Source: [Mycobacterium] vasticus
GTDB taxonomy: Bacteria; Actinomycetota; Actinomycetes; Mycobacteriales; Mycobacteriaceae
Direction: 5' to 3'
NCBI RefSeq assembly: GCF_020181595.1
Contig: NZ_CP084028.1
Span: forward strand, 28,776 to 92,775
Length of the DNA: 64,000 bases
This document shows positions 25,059 through 34,097 of this stretch, piece after piece. The translations under genes were made by a program, and so were the position numbers. Positions within the stretch are counted from its first letter, which is position 1; every line of letters begins with the position of its first letter. The notes beneath the pieces are model-generated. The model was not told where the DNA came from, did no database searches, and saw only the letters and a program-made list of their open reading frames with translations.

Positions 25059-26644
25059 AACCACAGGTCAAGCGTCAACTGGTCATCTTCACCGCCCTGA
25101 CCGCGGCGGCGCTCATGGTGTTGGGGGTCTACTACCTGCGGCTGCCGACCCTGGCGGGCCTGGGCCAGTACAGCCTGAAGGCGGATCTGCCCGAGGCGGG
25201 CGGGCTGTACAAGACCGCCAACGTCACCTACCGCGGCACCATCATCGGCCGGGTCACCGGCGTCGAACCGACCGAGTCCGGCGCGCAGGCGACCATGCAG
25301 ATCTCCAGCAAGTACAAGATCCCCGTCGACGCCAGCGCCGATGTGCATTCGGTGTCGGCGATCGGGGAGCAGTACCTGGACCTGGTGTCGAGCGACAACC
25401 CCGGCCAGTTCCTGAAACCGGGCCAGACCATCACCAAGAGCACGGTGCCGTCGGCGATCGGGCCGGCGCTGGACACCGCCAACCGGGGTCTGGCGGCGTT
25501 GCCGGTCGGCAAGATCTCGTCCCTGCTCGACGAGACGGCGACGGCGGTCGGCGGATTGGGCCCGGCGCTGCAGCGACTGGTCGATTCCACAACGCAGATC
25601 GTCGGTGACTTCAAGACGAACCTTGGCGACCTGGATCAGGTCGTGGAGAAGTCGGCCCCCATCATCGAGAGCCAGGTCAACTCCGGCGATGCCATCCACC
25701 AGTGGGCGCGCAACCTGAATCTGCTCAGTGGGCAGGCGGCCAGCCGGGACGGCACGGTCAAGCACATCATCTCGGATCTGCCGCCGCTGATCGATCAGGT
25801 GCACACGGTGTTCAACGACACCAAGGACTCGCTGCCGCAGATGATGGCGAACATGTCCATCCTGACCGAGATGGCCAAACGCTACAACCGCAACACCGAG
25901 CAGGTACTGGTGTTCTTGCCGCAGGCCGGGTCGATCGGTCAGACAGTCAGCTCGGTCTATGAGGGACGGTTGAACCTTGATGTGGCCCTGGGCGCTTTTC
26001 CGGGCCCGATCTTCCCGGTGCCGATCCCGGGCCTGAGCCTGGGTTTTCCGCCGCCGTGTCTGACCGGTTACCTGCCGGCCTCGGAGTGGCGGGCGTTCGC
26101 CGACACCAGCCCGGCCGAACTGCCGGATGTGTCCTGCCGGATTCCGCAGGACACCCCGGCCAACAGCGTTCGCGGGGTGCGCAATATCCCGTGTGTGGAT
26201 GTGCCGGGCAAACGGGCCGCCACGCCCAAGCAATGTCGCAGCGACGAGCCGTATGTTCCGCTGGGCACCAACCCCTGGTACGGCGACCCGAACCAGATCC
26301 GCACCTGTCCGGCACTGGGGGCGCGCTGTGATCAGCCGGTCGAACCAGGTCACGTGATCCCGGCGCCGTCGATCAACACCGGTCTCAACCCGCTACCGGC
26401 GGACATGGTGCCGGCCACGCCGCCGCCGGCCAACGATCCGCTCTCGCGGCCGGGGACCGGTAGCGTGCAGTGCAACGGGCAACAGCCCAACCCCTGCATC
26501 TACACCCCGGGCGGTGGACCCTCCGCGATCTACAATCCGCAGAGTGGCGAGGCGGTGGGGCCAGACGGCGTCGCATACTCCGTCGAGAACTCGATGAACA
26601 TAGGAGACGACGGATGGAAGGGGATGCTGGCACCGTTCCGGTGA
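25052..26644 (+). CDS. mce1F: Mce1F, MlaD-domain subunit of the Mce1 lipid importer
   Basis: The 530-residue protein starts at TTG 25052, inside the last codons of mce1E. It has an anchor (LVIFTALTAAALMVLGVYYL) and an MlaD domain with ADLPEAGGLYKTANVTYRG and SVSAIGEQYLDLVS. The C-terminus is Cys- and Pro-rich (CNGQQPNPCIYTPGGGPSA and GDDGWKGMLAPFR) and matches Mce1F closely. It is the last Mce subunit; four mam genes follow in the same operon. Confidence 0.94.
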   Translation: MLKPQVKRQLVIFTALTAAALMVLGVYYLRLPTLAGLGQYSLKADLPEAGGLYKTANVTYRGTIIGRVTGVEPTESGAQATMQISSKYKIPVDASADVHSVSAIGEQYLDLVSSDNPGQFLKPGQTITKSTVPSAIGPALDTANRGLAALPVGKISSLLDETATAVGGLGPALQRLVDSTTQIVGDFKTNLGDLDQVVEKSAPIIESQVNSGDAIHQWARNLNLLSGQAASRDGTVKHIISDLPPLIDQVHTVFNDTKDSLPQMMANMSILTEMAKRYNRNTEQVLVFLPQAGSIGQTVSSVYEGRLNLDVALGAFPGPIFPVPIPGLSLGFPPPCLTGYLPASEWRAFADTSPAELPDVSCRIPQDTPANSVRGVRNIPCVDVPGKRAATPKQCRSDEPYVPLGTNPWYGDPNQIRTCPALGARCDQPVEPGHVIPAPSINTGLNPLPADMVPATPPPANDPLSRPGTGSVQCNGQQPNPCIYTPGGGPSAIYNPQSGEAVGPDGVAYSVENSMNIGDDGWKGMLAPFR

Positions 26645-27279
26645 GCACGGACCGAGACGAGGACCAGCAGACCGCAGATACCGCGATCGAGGACGTCGCG
26701 GCAGCGGCTGACGACAACGACGCGGCCGAACTCGCGGCGAATGAGCCGGGTCAGGCTGAAGAGGCCGATGGGGCCGTCGTGACCCGGCTCGGCCGTCGTC
26801 AGCTGATCGGAATCTGCGTCTTGCTGTTGCTGGTGGCCGGCGGACTGGTGGCCGCCGGTGTTGCGGGTCTGCGCAGCCACACGGCGAGTCTGGCGATGGC
26901 GCGCGACAATGCCGAGGCCGTTGAGGCCGCCAAGACCTGCGTGCTGGCGACCCAGGCGCCGGACCCGGGTGATGTCTCGCTGTCCCAGCAGAAGATGCTC
27001 AACTGCGCGGCCGGGGAGTTCCGCACCCAGGCCGCGCTGTTCGCCCAGATCCTGCCCCCCGCCTATCAGGCGGCCAAGGTGCATGTGGAGCTCACCGAGA
27101 TGGGCGCCGCGGTGGAGCGCAACAACCCGGACGGCACTATCGACGTCCTGGTGGCGTTCCGCATCAAGGTCGACAATGTCGAGGCCAAGGGCCGCGAGGC
27201 CGGCTACCGGCTGCGCGCCCAGATGATGCGCGAGGACGGTCAGTACCGGATCGCCAAGCTCGACCAGGTGGCCAAGTGA
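26641..27279 (+). CDS. mam1A: Mam1A, Mce-associated membrane protein
   Basis: The 212-residue protein has an acidic N-terminus (EDQQTADTAIEDVAAAADD), one transmembrane helix (LIGICVLLLLVAGGLVAAGV) and a periplasmic C-terminal domain ending AQMMREDGQYRIAKLDQVAK, the Mam-type SnoaL/NTF2-like fold. It corresponds to Rv0175. Mam proteins stabilise Mce complexes. The start is GTG 26641, overlapping mce1F; an in-frame ATG at 26614 inside mce1F is possible. It is coupled to mam1B by a GTGA overlap. Confidence 0.88.
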   Translation: MSTDRDEDQQTADTAIEDVAAAADDNDAAELAANEPGQAEEADGAVVTRLGRRQLIGICVLLLLVAGGLVAAGVAGLRSHTASLAMARDNAEAVEAAKTCVLATQAPDPGDVSLSQQKMLNCAAGEFRTQAALFAQILPPAYQAAKVHVELTEMGAAVERNNPDGTIDVLVAFRIKVDNVEAKGREAGYRLRAQMMREDGQYRIAKLDQVAK

Positions 27280-28319
27280 CCGACCCGGAGGCCGAGGAGA
27301 CCGCCACGGAGGCAGCGGAGACCGACCCGGAGGCTGCGGTGGTCGAGCCGGAGGTTGCCGAGCCGGTCGTTGACGCAGGCGCCGAACCGGTGACGCCCTG
27401 GCGGACCCGTGCCCTCGCCCTGGGCATCGACCTGCTGCCCGGTGCCGTTGCGGCGGCGACGACGGCGATGGCGGCGATGTGTCTGCCGTCCGGTGGCTTC
27501 TGGTGGTGGCTGGCCACGGTGCTGACCGGCGTGGTGATCCTGGCGACCGCGGTCAACCGGGTGCTGCTGCCGGTGGTCACCGGGTGGAGCCTGGGCCGCG
27601 CGTTCACCGGAATCGAAGTGGTGCGGCCCGGCTCGGATGCGGCCGTCGGGCCGGTGCGGCTGTTGCTGCGCGATCTGGCGCACCTGCTCGACACCTTGCC
27701 GGTTCTCGCCGGCTGGTTCTGGGCGCTGCGTGACGGACGTGTCCGGACCTTCGCAGATCGGTTGGCGCGCACCGAGGTTCGCCCGGCGCTGTCGCGAGAA
27801 GCACCGCAGGACATCCGGAAGAAGACGCTGACTGTGTTCGTCGCCGCGGCCGTGCTGAGTGTGGCCGTCGCCGGCATCGCGTATGCGGTGGTATTCCAGC
27901 GTGACCACGCCGCAGATGTGGCCCGAACCCAGATCGCCCGACAGGGCCCGAAGATCGTGGCGGACATGCTGTCCTACGATCCGCAGACCCTGCAGGAGGA
28001 CTTCGACCGCGCGCAGTCGCTGGCCACCGAGAAGTACCGCGAACAGCTGGTGCCCCAGCAGGATGCGATCCGCAACTCCCAGCCGGCACCGAACCTCTAC
28101 CGGGTGACCGATGCCGCGGTGCTGGACGCCTCCTCGCACCGCGCCACCGTGCTGATGTTCCTGCAGGGCCAGCGCGGTACAGCAGGCAAGGAGCGAATGA
28201 TCAGCGCCACTGTGCGGGTGGTGTTCACCGAGGCGAAGGGAAGCTGGCGCGTCGACGACCTGTCCGTGGTCAGCAAACCGCTGCCCGCCGCGGAGGATCA
28301 AGCCGAGGGGGACAAATGA
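27276..28319 (+). CDS. mam1B: Mam1B, RDD-domain Mce-associated membrane protein
   Basis: The 347-residue protein has an acidic N-terminus rich in Glu/Ala, then an RDD-type membrane domain (about residues 45-165: RTRALALGIDLLPGAVAAA, VTGWSLGRAFTGIEVVRPG, RTFADRLARTEV), another helix (LTVFVAAAVLSVAVAGIAYA), and a Mam-type C-terminal domain. The RDD-plus-Mam fusion is what Rv0176 shows in the mce1 operon. It overlaps its neighbours by 4 bp on both sides. Confidence 0.88.
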   Translation: MTDPEAEETATEAAETDPEAAVVEPEVAEPVVDAGAEPVTPWRTRALALGIDLLPGAVAAATTAMAAMCLPSGGFWWWLATVLTGVVILATAVNRVLLPVVTGWSLGRAFTGIEVVRPGSDAAVGPVRLLLRDLAHLLDTLPVLAGWFWALRDGRVRTFADRLARTEVRPALSREAPQDIRKKTLTVFVAAAVLSVAVAGIAYAVVFQRDHAADVARTQIARQGPKIVADMLSYDPQTLQEDFDRAQSLATEKYREQLVPQQDAIRNSQPAPNLYRVTDAAVLDASSHRATVLMFLQGQRGTAGKERMISATVRVVFTEAKGSWRVDDLSVVSKPLPAAEDQAEGDK

Positions 28320-28864
28320 GTCCGCGCCGCCGCGTCCAGGCAGACGATCAGCCGCTCTTCACCGCACCCGAGCCCGCGCCGAGCCGGCGGTTCTCGGTGA
28401 TCGTGGGCAGCGCACTGCTGGCCGCCACCGCCGCGATGGCCGTCTGTGCCGCGACGCTGCTGACCCATGTGCAGCACCGGCGGGCTGCGCTGACCGATGT
28501 CGAGGCACTGGCCGCCGTCGAATCGTTCATGACGATGTTCTCCTCGCCGGATCCGTTCCACGCCAACGACTATCTGGACAACGTCATCAGCCATGCCACC
28601 GGGGATTTCGCCGAGCAGTGCCAGGAGAAGGCCAATCAGATCCTGGTCGCGGTGGCACGCAGCGAGCGGACCACCGGAACGGTGATCGCCGCCGGGGTCG
28701 AACGGTGGAACGACGACAACAGCGTCAGCATGCTGGTGGCCGTGGAGAACACCGGCAAGACGGCGGACGGTAAGCACGATGTCCGGGCTGCGACTCGCTG
28801 GCTCGCAACGGCGTTGAAGGAAGGGGACCAGTGGAAGATCAGCAATCTGAACCAGGTGCTGTGA
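28316..28864 (+). CDS. mam1C: Mam1C, Mce-associated membrane protein
   Basis: The 182-residue protein has a cytoplasmic N-terminus (SPRRRVQADDQPLFTAPEPA), a transmembrane helix (FSVIVGSALLAATAAMAVCA) and a Mam periplasmic domain ending LKEGDQWKISNLNQVL. It corresponds to Rv0177. Start ATG 28316 and stop each overlap the adjacent gene by 4 bp. Confidence 0.88.
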   Translation: MSPRRRVQADDQPLFTAPEPAPSRRFSVIVGSALLAATAAMAVCAATLLTHVQHRRAALTDVEALAAVESFMTMFSSPDPFHANDYLDNVISHATGDFAEQCQEKANQILVAVARSERTTGTVIAAGVERWNDDNSVSMLVAVENTGKTADGKHDVRAATRWLATALKEGDQWKISNLNQVL

Positions 28865-29502
28865 CCGACCCGCAGACGGACGACCTCGAGGATGCGGCCG
28901 CCGAGTCCGATGAGGCCGCCGAGCCCGATGAGGCCGCCGAGCCCGATGAGGCCGCCGAGCGCGATGCCAAGCCGCGTGTCGGTCGCAGGCTCAGTCTGCG
29001 ATTTCTGGGCGCAGCCTGCGTCGCGCTGTTCATCGCGGCCGCGGCGTTCGCCGGGGCGGCTGCCAAGCCCTACCTGATCGACCGGGCGGTGGTCGCCACC
29101 AAGCTGGACATCGCGCGGACCGCGGCGCGCGCCATCCACACGCTGTGGAACTACACGCCCGAGAACATGGACACCCTGCCGGACCGGGCATCGGTCTACC
29201 TCAGCGGCGACCTGGAGTCGCAGTACCGCAAGTTCATCGAGGCGATCGCCGACAGCAACAAACAGGCCCAGGTCACCGACACCACCGAGATCGTCGGCGC
29301 CGCGGTCGAAACGCTCAACGGCCCCGAGGCCACCGTGCTGATCTATACCAACACCGAGGCCCGCAGCGAGCTCACCAAGTCGGTCCCGCAGATCAAATAC
29401 CTGACCTATCGGCTGTTCATGAAGCGGGACCAGAACCGATGGGTGGTCACCCGGATGCCCACCATCACCTCACTGGATCTGACGCCGCGCCTGCCGGGCT
29501 GA
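28861..29502 (+). CDS. mam1D: Mam1D, Mce-associated membrane protein
   Basis: The 213-residue protein starts at GTG 28861, overlapping mam1C. The N-terminus is built from four 18-bp repeats encoding DEAAEP-like hexapeptides. Then come a transmembrane helix (LGAACVALFIAAAAFAGAAA) and the Mam periplasmic domain ending NRWVVTRMPTITSLDLTPRL. It corresponds to Rv0178 and closes the mce1 operon; the next gene belongs to an unrelated family. Confidence 0.88.
   Translation: MTDPQTDDLEDAAAESDEAAEPDEAAEPDEAAERDAKPRVGRRLSLRFLGAACVALFIAAAAFAGAAAKPYLIDRAVVATKLDIARTAARAIHTLWNYTPENMDTLPDRASVYLSGDLESQYRKFIEAIADSNKQAQVTDTTEIVGAAVETLNGPEATVLIYTNTEARSELTKSVPQIKYLTYRLFMKRDQNRWVVTRMPTITSLDLTPRLPG
28891..28962 (+). 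repeat. Four tandem 18-bp repeats inside mam1D
   Basis: Units begin at 28891, 28909, 28927 and 28945. The second and third are identical (GATGAGGCCGCCGAGCCC); the first and last differ at a few positions. They encode an acidic hexapeptide repeat in the cytoplasmic tail, so copy-number change would not shift the frame. Confidence 0.85.
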
Positions 29503-29507
29503 CCAAC

Positions 29508-30173
29508 GTGGTCGTTACCTCGCCGATCTCGCACCGGCGGACCGTGTTGGCACTGCTGCTGTTGACCTTTGCGACCGGTTTGGTGGATGCGATCAGCGTC
29601 CTGCTGCTCGGCCGGGTGTTCGTGGCGAACATGACCGGTAACGCGATCTTCCTGGGCTTCGTCTTCGTCCCCGGTACCGGATTCGACCTGGCCGGCGCGG
29701 CGGTCGCGGTGGGCGGGTTCCTGGCCGGCACGATCCTCGGCGGGCGACTGGTGCGACGCTTCGGGCACCGGCCCCGGATGTGGGTCACCACGGCATTGGG
29801 CGTCGAGGTGGTGCTGTTGCTGGTGCTGGCGGGTCTTGCCGGGGCAGGGGTGCTGCGCTACGCCGACGCCACCAGGGGGATTCTGACCGCGGGGCTGGCG
29901 GTGGCGTTCGGCCTGCAGAACTCCACGGCACGCCAGTTCGGCGTCCAGGAGCTCTACACCACCGTGCTCACCTCGACGATCGTCGGCATCGGCGTGGACA
30001 GTCGGCTGGCCGGTGGCACCGGGCAGCGGGCGAAGCTGCGTTATGGCGTGGTCGTGACGATGATCGCCGGCGCCGTCGTCGGCGCCACCCTGACCCGGTA
30101 CTTCGTGGCGCCGATCATCGCCATGGCGGCCGCGCTGGTCACCGCAAGCCTGCTGCTGTTCCGTCACGGCTGA
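29508..30173 (+). CDS. YoaK/DUF1275-family membrane protein
   Basis: The 221-residue protein has about six transmembrane helices. It begins with a GLVDAISVLLLGRVFVANMTGN segment, written in parts as GLVDAISVLLLGRV and FVANMTGN, which is the DUF1275 signature, then GLQNSTARQFGVQELYTTVL and TSTIVGIGVDS. The family's transported substrate is unknown. The start is GTG 29508, 5 bp after mam1D, so it may be read through from mce1. It is not part of mce1 in M. tuberculosis as I recall it. It ends 14 bp from the convergent end of the second mce operon. Confidence 0.85.
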   Translation: MVVTSPISHRRTVLALLLLTFATGLVDAISVLLLGRVFVANMTGNAIFLGFVFVPGTGFDLAGAAVAVGGFLAGTILGGRLVRRFGHRPRMWVTTALGVEVVLLLVLAGLAGAGVLRYADATRGILTAGLAVAFGLQNSTARQFGVQELYTTVLTSTIVGIGVDSRLAGGTGQRAKLRYGVVVTMIAGAVVGATLTRYFVAPIIAMAAALVTASLLLFRHG

Positions 30174-30187
30174 GCCGGAGAACCGGT

Positions 30188-30970
30188 TCAGTCCCCGCCG
30201 TATTCGGGGCGCAGGATGGAACTCAACGCGCTCAGTGGGATATGCGCCTGCACGTTGCCGCCGTCCATGTTCCACTGCATCTGGTTGTACTGGATCGGGC
30301 TGTCGTGGCCGACCGGGTAGTCGGGCATGTACAGGATCAGCTCATCAGGCGTCAGCGCCCAGGACCGGTAGCCGCCGGAGTAGACCTTGTCCGGGGTGAA
30401 CCGGTCCGCGACGAACGGGTAGTCGCCTGGTCGATGCTCCCAGAACGCCCGATCGAGGGCCTCGGTGATGTAGGGCGCACCGAGCTGCGGGATCATCGCG
30501 TACGGGTCCGCTCCGGGCTTGGTGATGTCGGTCAGCTGCAACTGTCGCCCGGCGGCCATGTCGAAGGTGAAGGTGCGGTAGGCGTTGTTGATGTACGGGC
30601 CGTCGGAGTGGTAGTCCTCGTGGAACACCGTGGTCAGCGCGTTGCCGTGCTGGAAGATCTCGAAGTTCTCGTTGCCCCAGCTGTCGGCGACCATCGAGGC
30701 GCCCTTGGTGCGCCAGTTGGTGAACAGCTTCGACAGGTAGTCCCGGATCGGCGGGCCGGCCACCGGGTGATCCACCAGGTCGCCCGGCACCGCCATCCGG
30801 ATGTAGCGGGTGGCAAGGCGTTCCGATCGCACGTCGGTACTGCAGTACTGCCCGTCCCAGCCGCCGCCCAGCCCACCGCAGAAGGACTGCGCCGAAGCGC
30901 CGGCCGCCGGTGCCGCTGACAACGAACACGTCGCGACGAGTACGCCCGCTACCAACCGGGTCGCCCACAT
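30188..30970 (-). CDS. Secreted DUF3298/RsiV-like (MPT64-type) protein
   Basis: The 260-residue protein has a Sec signal peptide (RLVAGVLVATCSLSAAPAAG). Its mature part resembles the MPT64/RsiV DUF3298 family, with TVFHEDYHSDGPYINNAYRTF in pieces (TVFHEDYHSDG, YINNAYRTF), GRQLQLTDITKPGADPY and SWALTPDELILYMPDYPVGH. Two Cys near the N-terminus (FCGGLGGGWDGQYC) may form a disulfide. It follows the Mam gene by 10 bp and is the last gene of the minus-strand mce operon, so it may assist that transporter or be co-secreted. Function is not known. Confidence 0.8.
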   Translation of the reverse strand: MWATRLVAGVLVATCSLSAAPAAGASAQSFCGGLGGGWDGQYCSTDVRSERLATRYIRMAVPGDLVDHPVAGPPIRDYLSKLFTNWRTKGASMVADSWGNENFEIFQHGNALTTVFHEDYHSDGPYINNAYRTFTFDMAAGRQLQLTDITKPGADPYAMIPQLGAPYITEALDRAFWEHRPGDYPFVADRFTPDKVYSGGYRSWALTPDELILYMPDYPVGHDSPIQYNQMQWNMDGGNVQAHIPLSALSSILRPEYGGD

Positions 30971-30980
30971 AGCTTCCCTC

Positions 30981-31598
30981 CTAGGGCAATTCGACTTTGC
31001 TCGCCAGCCACCGGCCGTCGACCTTCTGCATGGTCATCTTCATCCGGCTGCGGTCCACTCGCGGGTCGGGGCGGGTGGTGTTGGTGACGGTCTGATCCAC
31101 CATCAGCAGCACGACCACGGTGTCGGTGGATTCCGACTGCACCGCGGACTGGACGACCTTGCCCTGCGCTGACGCCTTGTTGTCGATCAACAGTTGTCGC
31201 AACTGCACGCTGGCCTTGGTGTAGGTCTCCTTGAAGTTCCCGGTCGCGCCGTTGAGCACCGTGGCGAAGTCGTCGTCGACGCGGTTGGAGTCGATACTGG
31301 TCAGTGCCTCGGCATAGTCGACGGCGGCACGCTGGCCCGCAGCGGCAGCCGATGCGAGCCGATGTTGTTGCCACAGAGGCCATCCCAGCCCGGCGACCAA
31401 CCCGAACACCGCCAGGTAGGCGGCGGCCACGGCGACCCGCCGTCGCGGGATCCGGCGCGGCCCAGGCTGTACTGCCGGTGCCTCGGGCGTGGCGTCGACG
31501 GATTCGTCGATCACCTCGGTCGCTTCTTCGGTCGCTTCTACGGTGTCTTCGGTAGTCGGTTCGTCTGCGGTGCTCACCGCGGCGTCTCCTTGCTCCAT
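30981..31598 (-). CDS. Mce-associated membrane protein (Mam), second mce operon
   Basis: The 205-residue protein has an acidic N-terminus, one transmembrane helix (VAVAAAYLAVFGLVAGLGWP) and a Mam domain with LRQLLIDNKASAQGKVVQSA and VDRSRMKMTMQKVDGRWLAS. It overlaps the mceF stop by 1 bp. It is a clear paralogue of the protein at 41533-42159, with the same motif order throughout the periplasmic domain. It probably stabilises the Mce complex encoded upstream. Confidence 0.87.
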   Translation of the reverse strand: MEQGDAAVSTADEPTTEDTVEATEEATEVIDESVDATPEAPAVQPGPRRIPRRRVAVAAAYLAVFGLVAGLGWPLWQQHRLASAAAAGQRAAVDYAEALTSIDSNRVDDDFATVLNGATGNFKETYTKASVQLRQLLIDNKASAQGKVVQSAVQSESTDTVVVLLMVDQTVTNTTRPDPRVDRSRMKMTMQKVDGRWLASKVELP

Positions 31599-32848
31599 CA
31601 GCGCGGCGGGTCGATCAACAGTGGCGGCCCGCCGTAGGGGGTGGGAATCGTGTAGCGGCCCTTGGGGGTCGGGTCGGTGGTCGCTGACAGGTCAGCGCCG
31701 GGCGGTGGGCCCGCCGTGTCGTCGCCCGGCGGGCGCGGTGCGTTGGCGGCACCGCGCACCAGCACCGACTGGTCGGTGTCGCGGCAATAGCCGTATAGGA
31801 ACGGCTCGGGGTAGTCCGCCCCCGACGGCGGACGCCGCGGCGTCCCGTAGTCGCAGGTGTAGCGGGGGTAGATGTCACCGATCGCCCACAACCCGTTCTC
31901 CCGGATCATCGTCCCCAAGGCCTCCAGCGTCGAACCGCGGTAGCTGGGGAACAGTGCGTCCAGTGCGGGTGTGCGGACATAGAGCAGCTGGGCGGTGGTG
32001 GCGAGGTTGGCCAGTAGCCCGACCATGGTGTCGGAGTTGTCGTCGAACAGTCCGTCGACCGCTGACAGCATCCCGGGCGCCCGGTCGACCAGCTGGCGGT
32101 AGCCGCCGATCATCGGGTTGACGCCGCGCAGCACCTTGTCCAGGTTGGCCGACGTGGCGGCCACACCGTTGTTGACGTCGCTGAGCATGGTCAGCACCAC
32201 CCGGCTCGACTTGAGCAGCGTAACCGTTTGCGGCAGAACCGAATCCAAGGTGGACAACAGGAACGCGCCGCCATCGACGATGTCGGTGAGCTTGCGCGGG
32301 CCGTCTTCGGACAGGCTCAGTTCGGCCTTGATCAATTCCAGCTTGCGCGGGTCGGTCTGGGCCAGCATGCCGTCGGCGTCGGCGAGCAACTGCGACAACG
32401 GAATCGGGGTGCTCGTCTGGCCTTGCCCCACGACACTGCCGCCGGACAGGTACGGGCCGCTGTTGGACGTCGGCTCGAAGTCGATGTACTGCTCACCGGC
32501 TGCCGAAAGGCCGGACACCCGCACCTTGCTGGCGGCCGGGATGCGCACCGTCGAGTTGATGTTGGCGACGGCCTGGACCCCGGAGCCGGTGATCTGCAGC
32601 GATTCGATGCGGCCTACCGGGACACCGCGCACCGAGACGTCCTGATTGGCCAGCAGGCCACCGGAATCGGGTAGGGAGACGGTGATCTGGTACGTGGACC
32701 GCGCCGGGTTGACCCGCAACGCCCCCACCAAGAGGTATGCCGTCGACAGCACCAGGGTCAGCGCCAGGGCGATCCCCGACAGCAGGTTCTTGCGTCGGTA
32801 GCCGGCCCGCACCACCGCGACGATGCCCCGACTGATCGCCTCGATCAC
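31598..32848 (-). CDS. MceF-type MlaD protein, second mce operon
   Basis: The 416-residue protein starts at GTG 32848, overlapping the end of mceE (GTGA). It has an N-terminal anchor (GIALALTLVLSTAYLLVGAL), an MlaD domain with LPDSGGLLANQDVSVRGVPVG and SGLSAAGEQYIDFEP, then a helical region. The C-terminus has Cys pairs (YTCDYGTPRRPPSG and YGYCRDTDQSVLVRG) and a Pro-rich end. Its features are those of an F-position Mce. The mce subfamily could not be assigned from memory. Confidence 0.88.
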   Translation of the reverse strand: MIEAISRGIVAVVRAGYRRKNLLSGIALALTLVLSTAYLLVGALRVNPARSTYQITVSLPDSGGLLANQDVSVRGVPVGRIESLQITGSGVQAVANINSTVRIPAASKVRVSGLSAAGEQYIDFEPTSNSGPYLSGGSVVGQGQTSTPIPLSQLLADADGMLAQTDPRKLELIKAELSLSEDGPRKLTDIVDGGAFLLSTLDSVLPQTVTLLKSSRVVLTMLSDVNNGVAATSANLDKVLRGVNPMIGGYRQLVDRAPGMLSAVDGLFDDNSDTMVGLLANLATTAQLLYVRTPALDALFPSYRGSTLEALGTMIRENGLWAIGDIYPRYTCDYGTPRRPPSGADYPEPFLYGYCRDTDQSVLVRGAANAPRPPGDDTAGPPPGADLSATTDPTPKGRYTIPTPYGGPPLLIDPPR

Positions 32849-34097
32849 GGTGTCGGTCCCGGTGCGCGCGGGGCGGTCTCTTCCGGAGCGTGCTGGGCGG
32901 CCTGCTCGGCGGCGTCCTCCTCGGCGGGCGTCGGCGGTATCGGTGACCCGATCGCCGTCCACGGGATCTGGCCCATGTCGGAGTCCGGGCCGCGGCCCAC
33001 CACACGCTCCTGCAGTCGCCACAGCGCGTACTTGATCGAGCCCGCCAGCTTCGCCCAGTCGTAGCGTTTCGGGCCGTGGAAGGTGGGGTCGCCCTTGAAT
33101 CCCGCGTCGGGCATCGATCCCCACACCAGGCGGTCGAGGCTCACGTGCACCGAGACCCCGGCGCCGGGCATCGACTTGATCAGCGGTGCCATCAGCTTGT
33201 TCAGGGCGTACAGGCTGGTGTCGGGGTCGGTTGCTACGTCGTTCCAGGAGGCGGCGATGGTGTTGGCGTCCTTGATGAAACTGTGCCCGGAGTCATCGGT
33301 TCCGGCGATCGACGGGAACCGGGAGAGTTGCCGGCTGGTCGCACCGACCTCCTCGACAAGGTCGGCGAGCTGGGTGGTGTTGTCCACCAGGGTCTCGGTC
33401 GCGGGCCCGGCGGCGGTCAGCACGTCGGTGAGCGCGGCGCTGCGGGAGTCGAGCCGATCCGCCAGATCAGCGGTCTGGCGCAGTGCCGACTCGATCTCGC
33501 CGGAGCGGGCGTTGAGCTTGGTCAGCAGTTCGGTGGACTGGTTGATCAGATTTCCGAAGGCCTGGCCCTGGTCGCCGGTGGCCTTGCCCGCGCCGTTGAC
33601 GAAATTGGTGAAGTTCTGCACCGCACCGCCGTTGACCAGCAGGGCTGCCGAGCTCAGCACCGACTCCACGGTGGCAGCCGACGCGGTGGACTCCAACCCG
33701 ATGGTGTCGCCATTGCGCAGCAGCGGTGCTGACGGATCGACGTTTGCCGGTGGTTTGATCGCGACGAACACGTCGCCGAGCGCAGTTCTGCGGTGCTGCC
33801 CACCGGAATTCGGGCACCGTCCATAATCCGCAGCGTGGTGACCGCGGTGTAGTTGCGCGCCACCATGGATTCCATCTGTCCGATATCGGCACCGGCGAGC
33901 TTGACCTTGGCGTGTCCGGGCAGGTTCAGCGCGTTGGCGAACACCGCGTTCAACAGATAACCGCCACTGCCGATTCCGGGCGCCGGCAGCGGCAGGCTGC
34001 CCAGCCCACTGCCGCAGCCCGCCACGGAGCAGCCGATCACCACGGTCGACAACGTCGCCAGCGCTCGGCGGGGAATTCGGTGACCCGCCATTGTCAC
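32845..34097 (-). pseudogene. mceE-type lipoprotein gene, frameshifted
   Basis: The N-terminal part starts at GTG 34097 (overlapping the mceD stop) and carries a lipoprotein signal with lipobox VAGC (Cys28), then the start of an MlaD domain up to PVGSTAELRSA. The rest of the domain and the helical C-terminus (GDVFVAIKPPANVD, then RSGEIESALRQTADLADRLD and SIKYALWRLQERVVG) are in a different frame. The junction lies near 33770-33785. Adding one copy of a 13-bp unit there restores a single 422-codon frame with the expected ...RSATPLGDVF... sequence. Out of frame, the first part would stop at 33654, and the second could only start at an internal GTG (33771). A sequencing or assembly error is the alternative. 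Confidence 0.8.

Noticed and set aside
29145..29507. Upstream extension of the DUF1275 gene
   Set aside because: It overlaps mam1D almost completely and is Gln/Arg-rich with no membrane helix; the DUF1275 domain begins right after GTG 29508.
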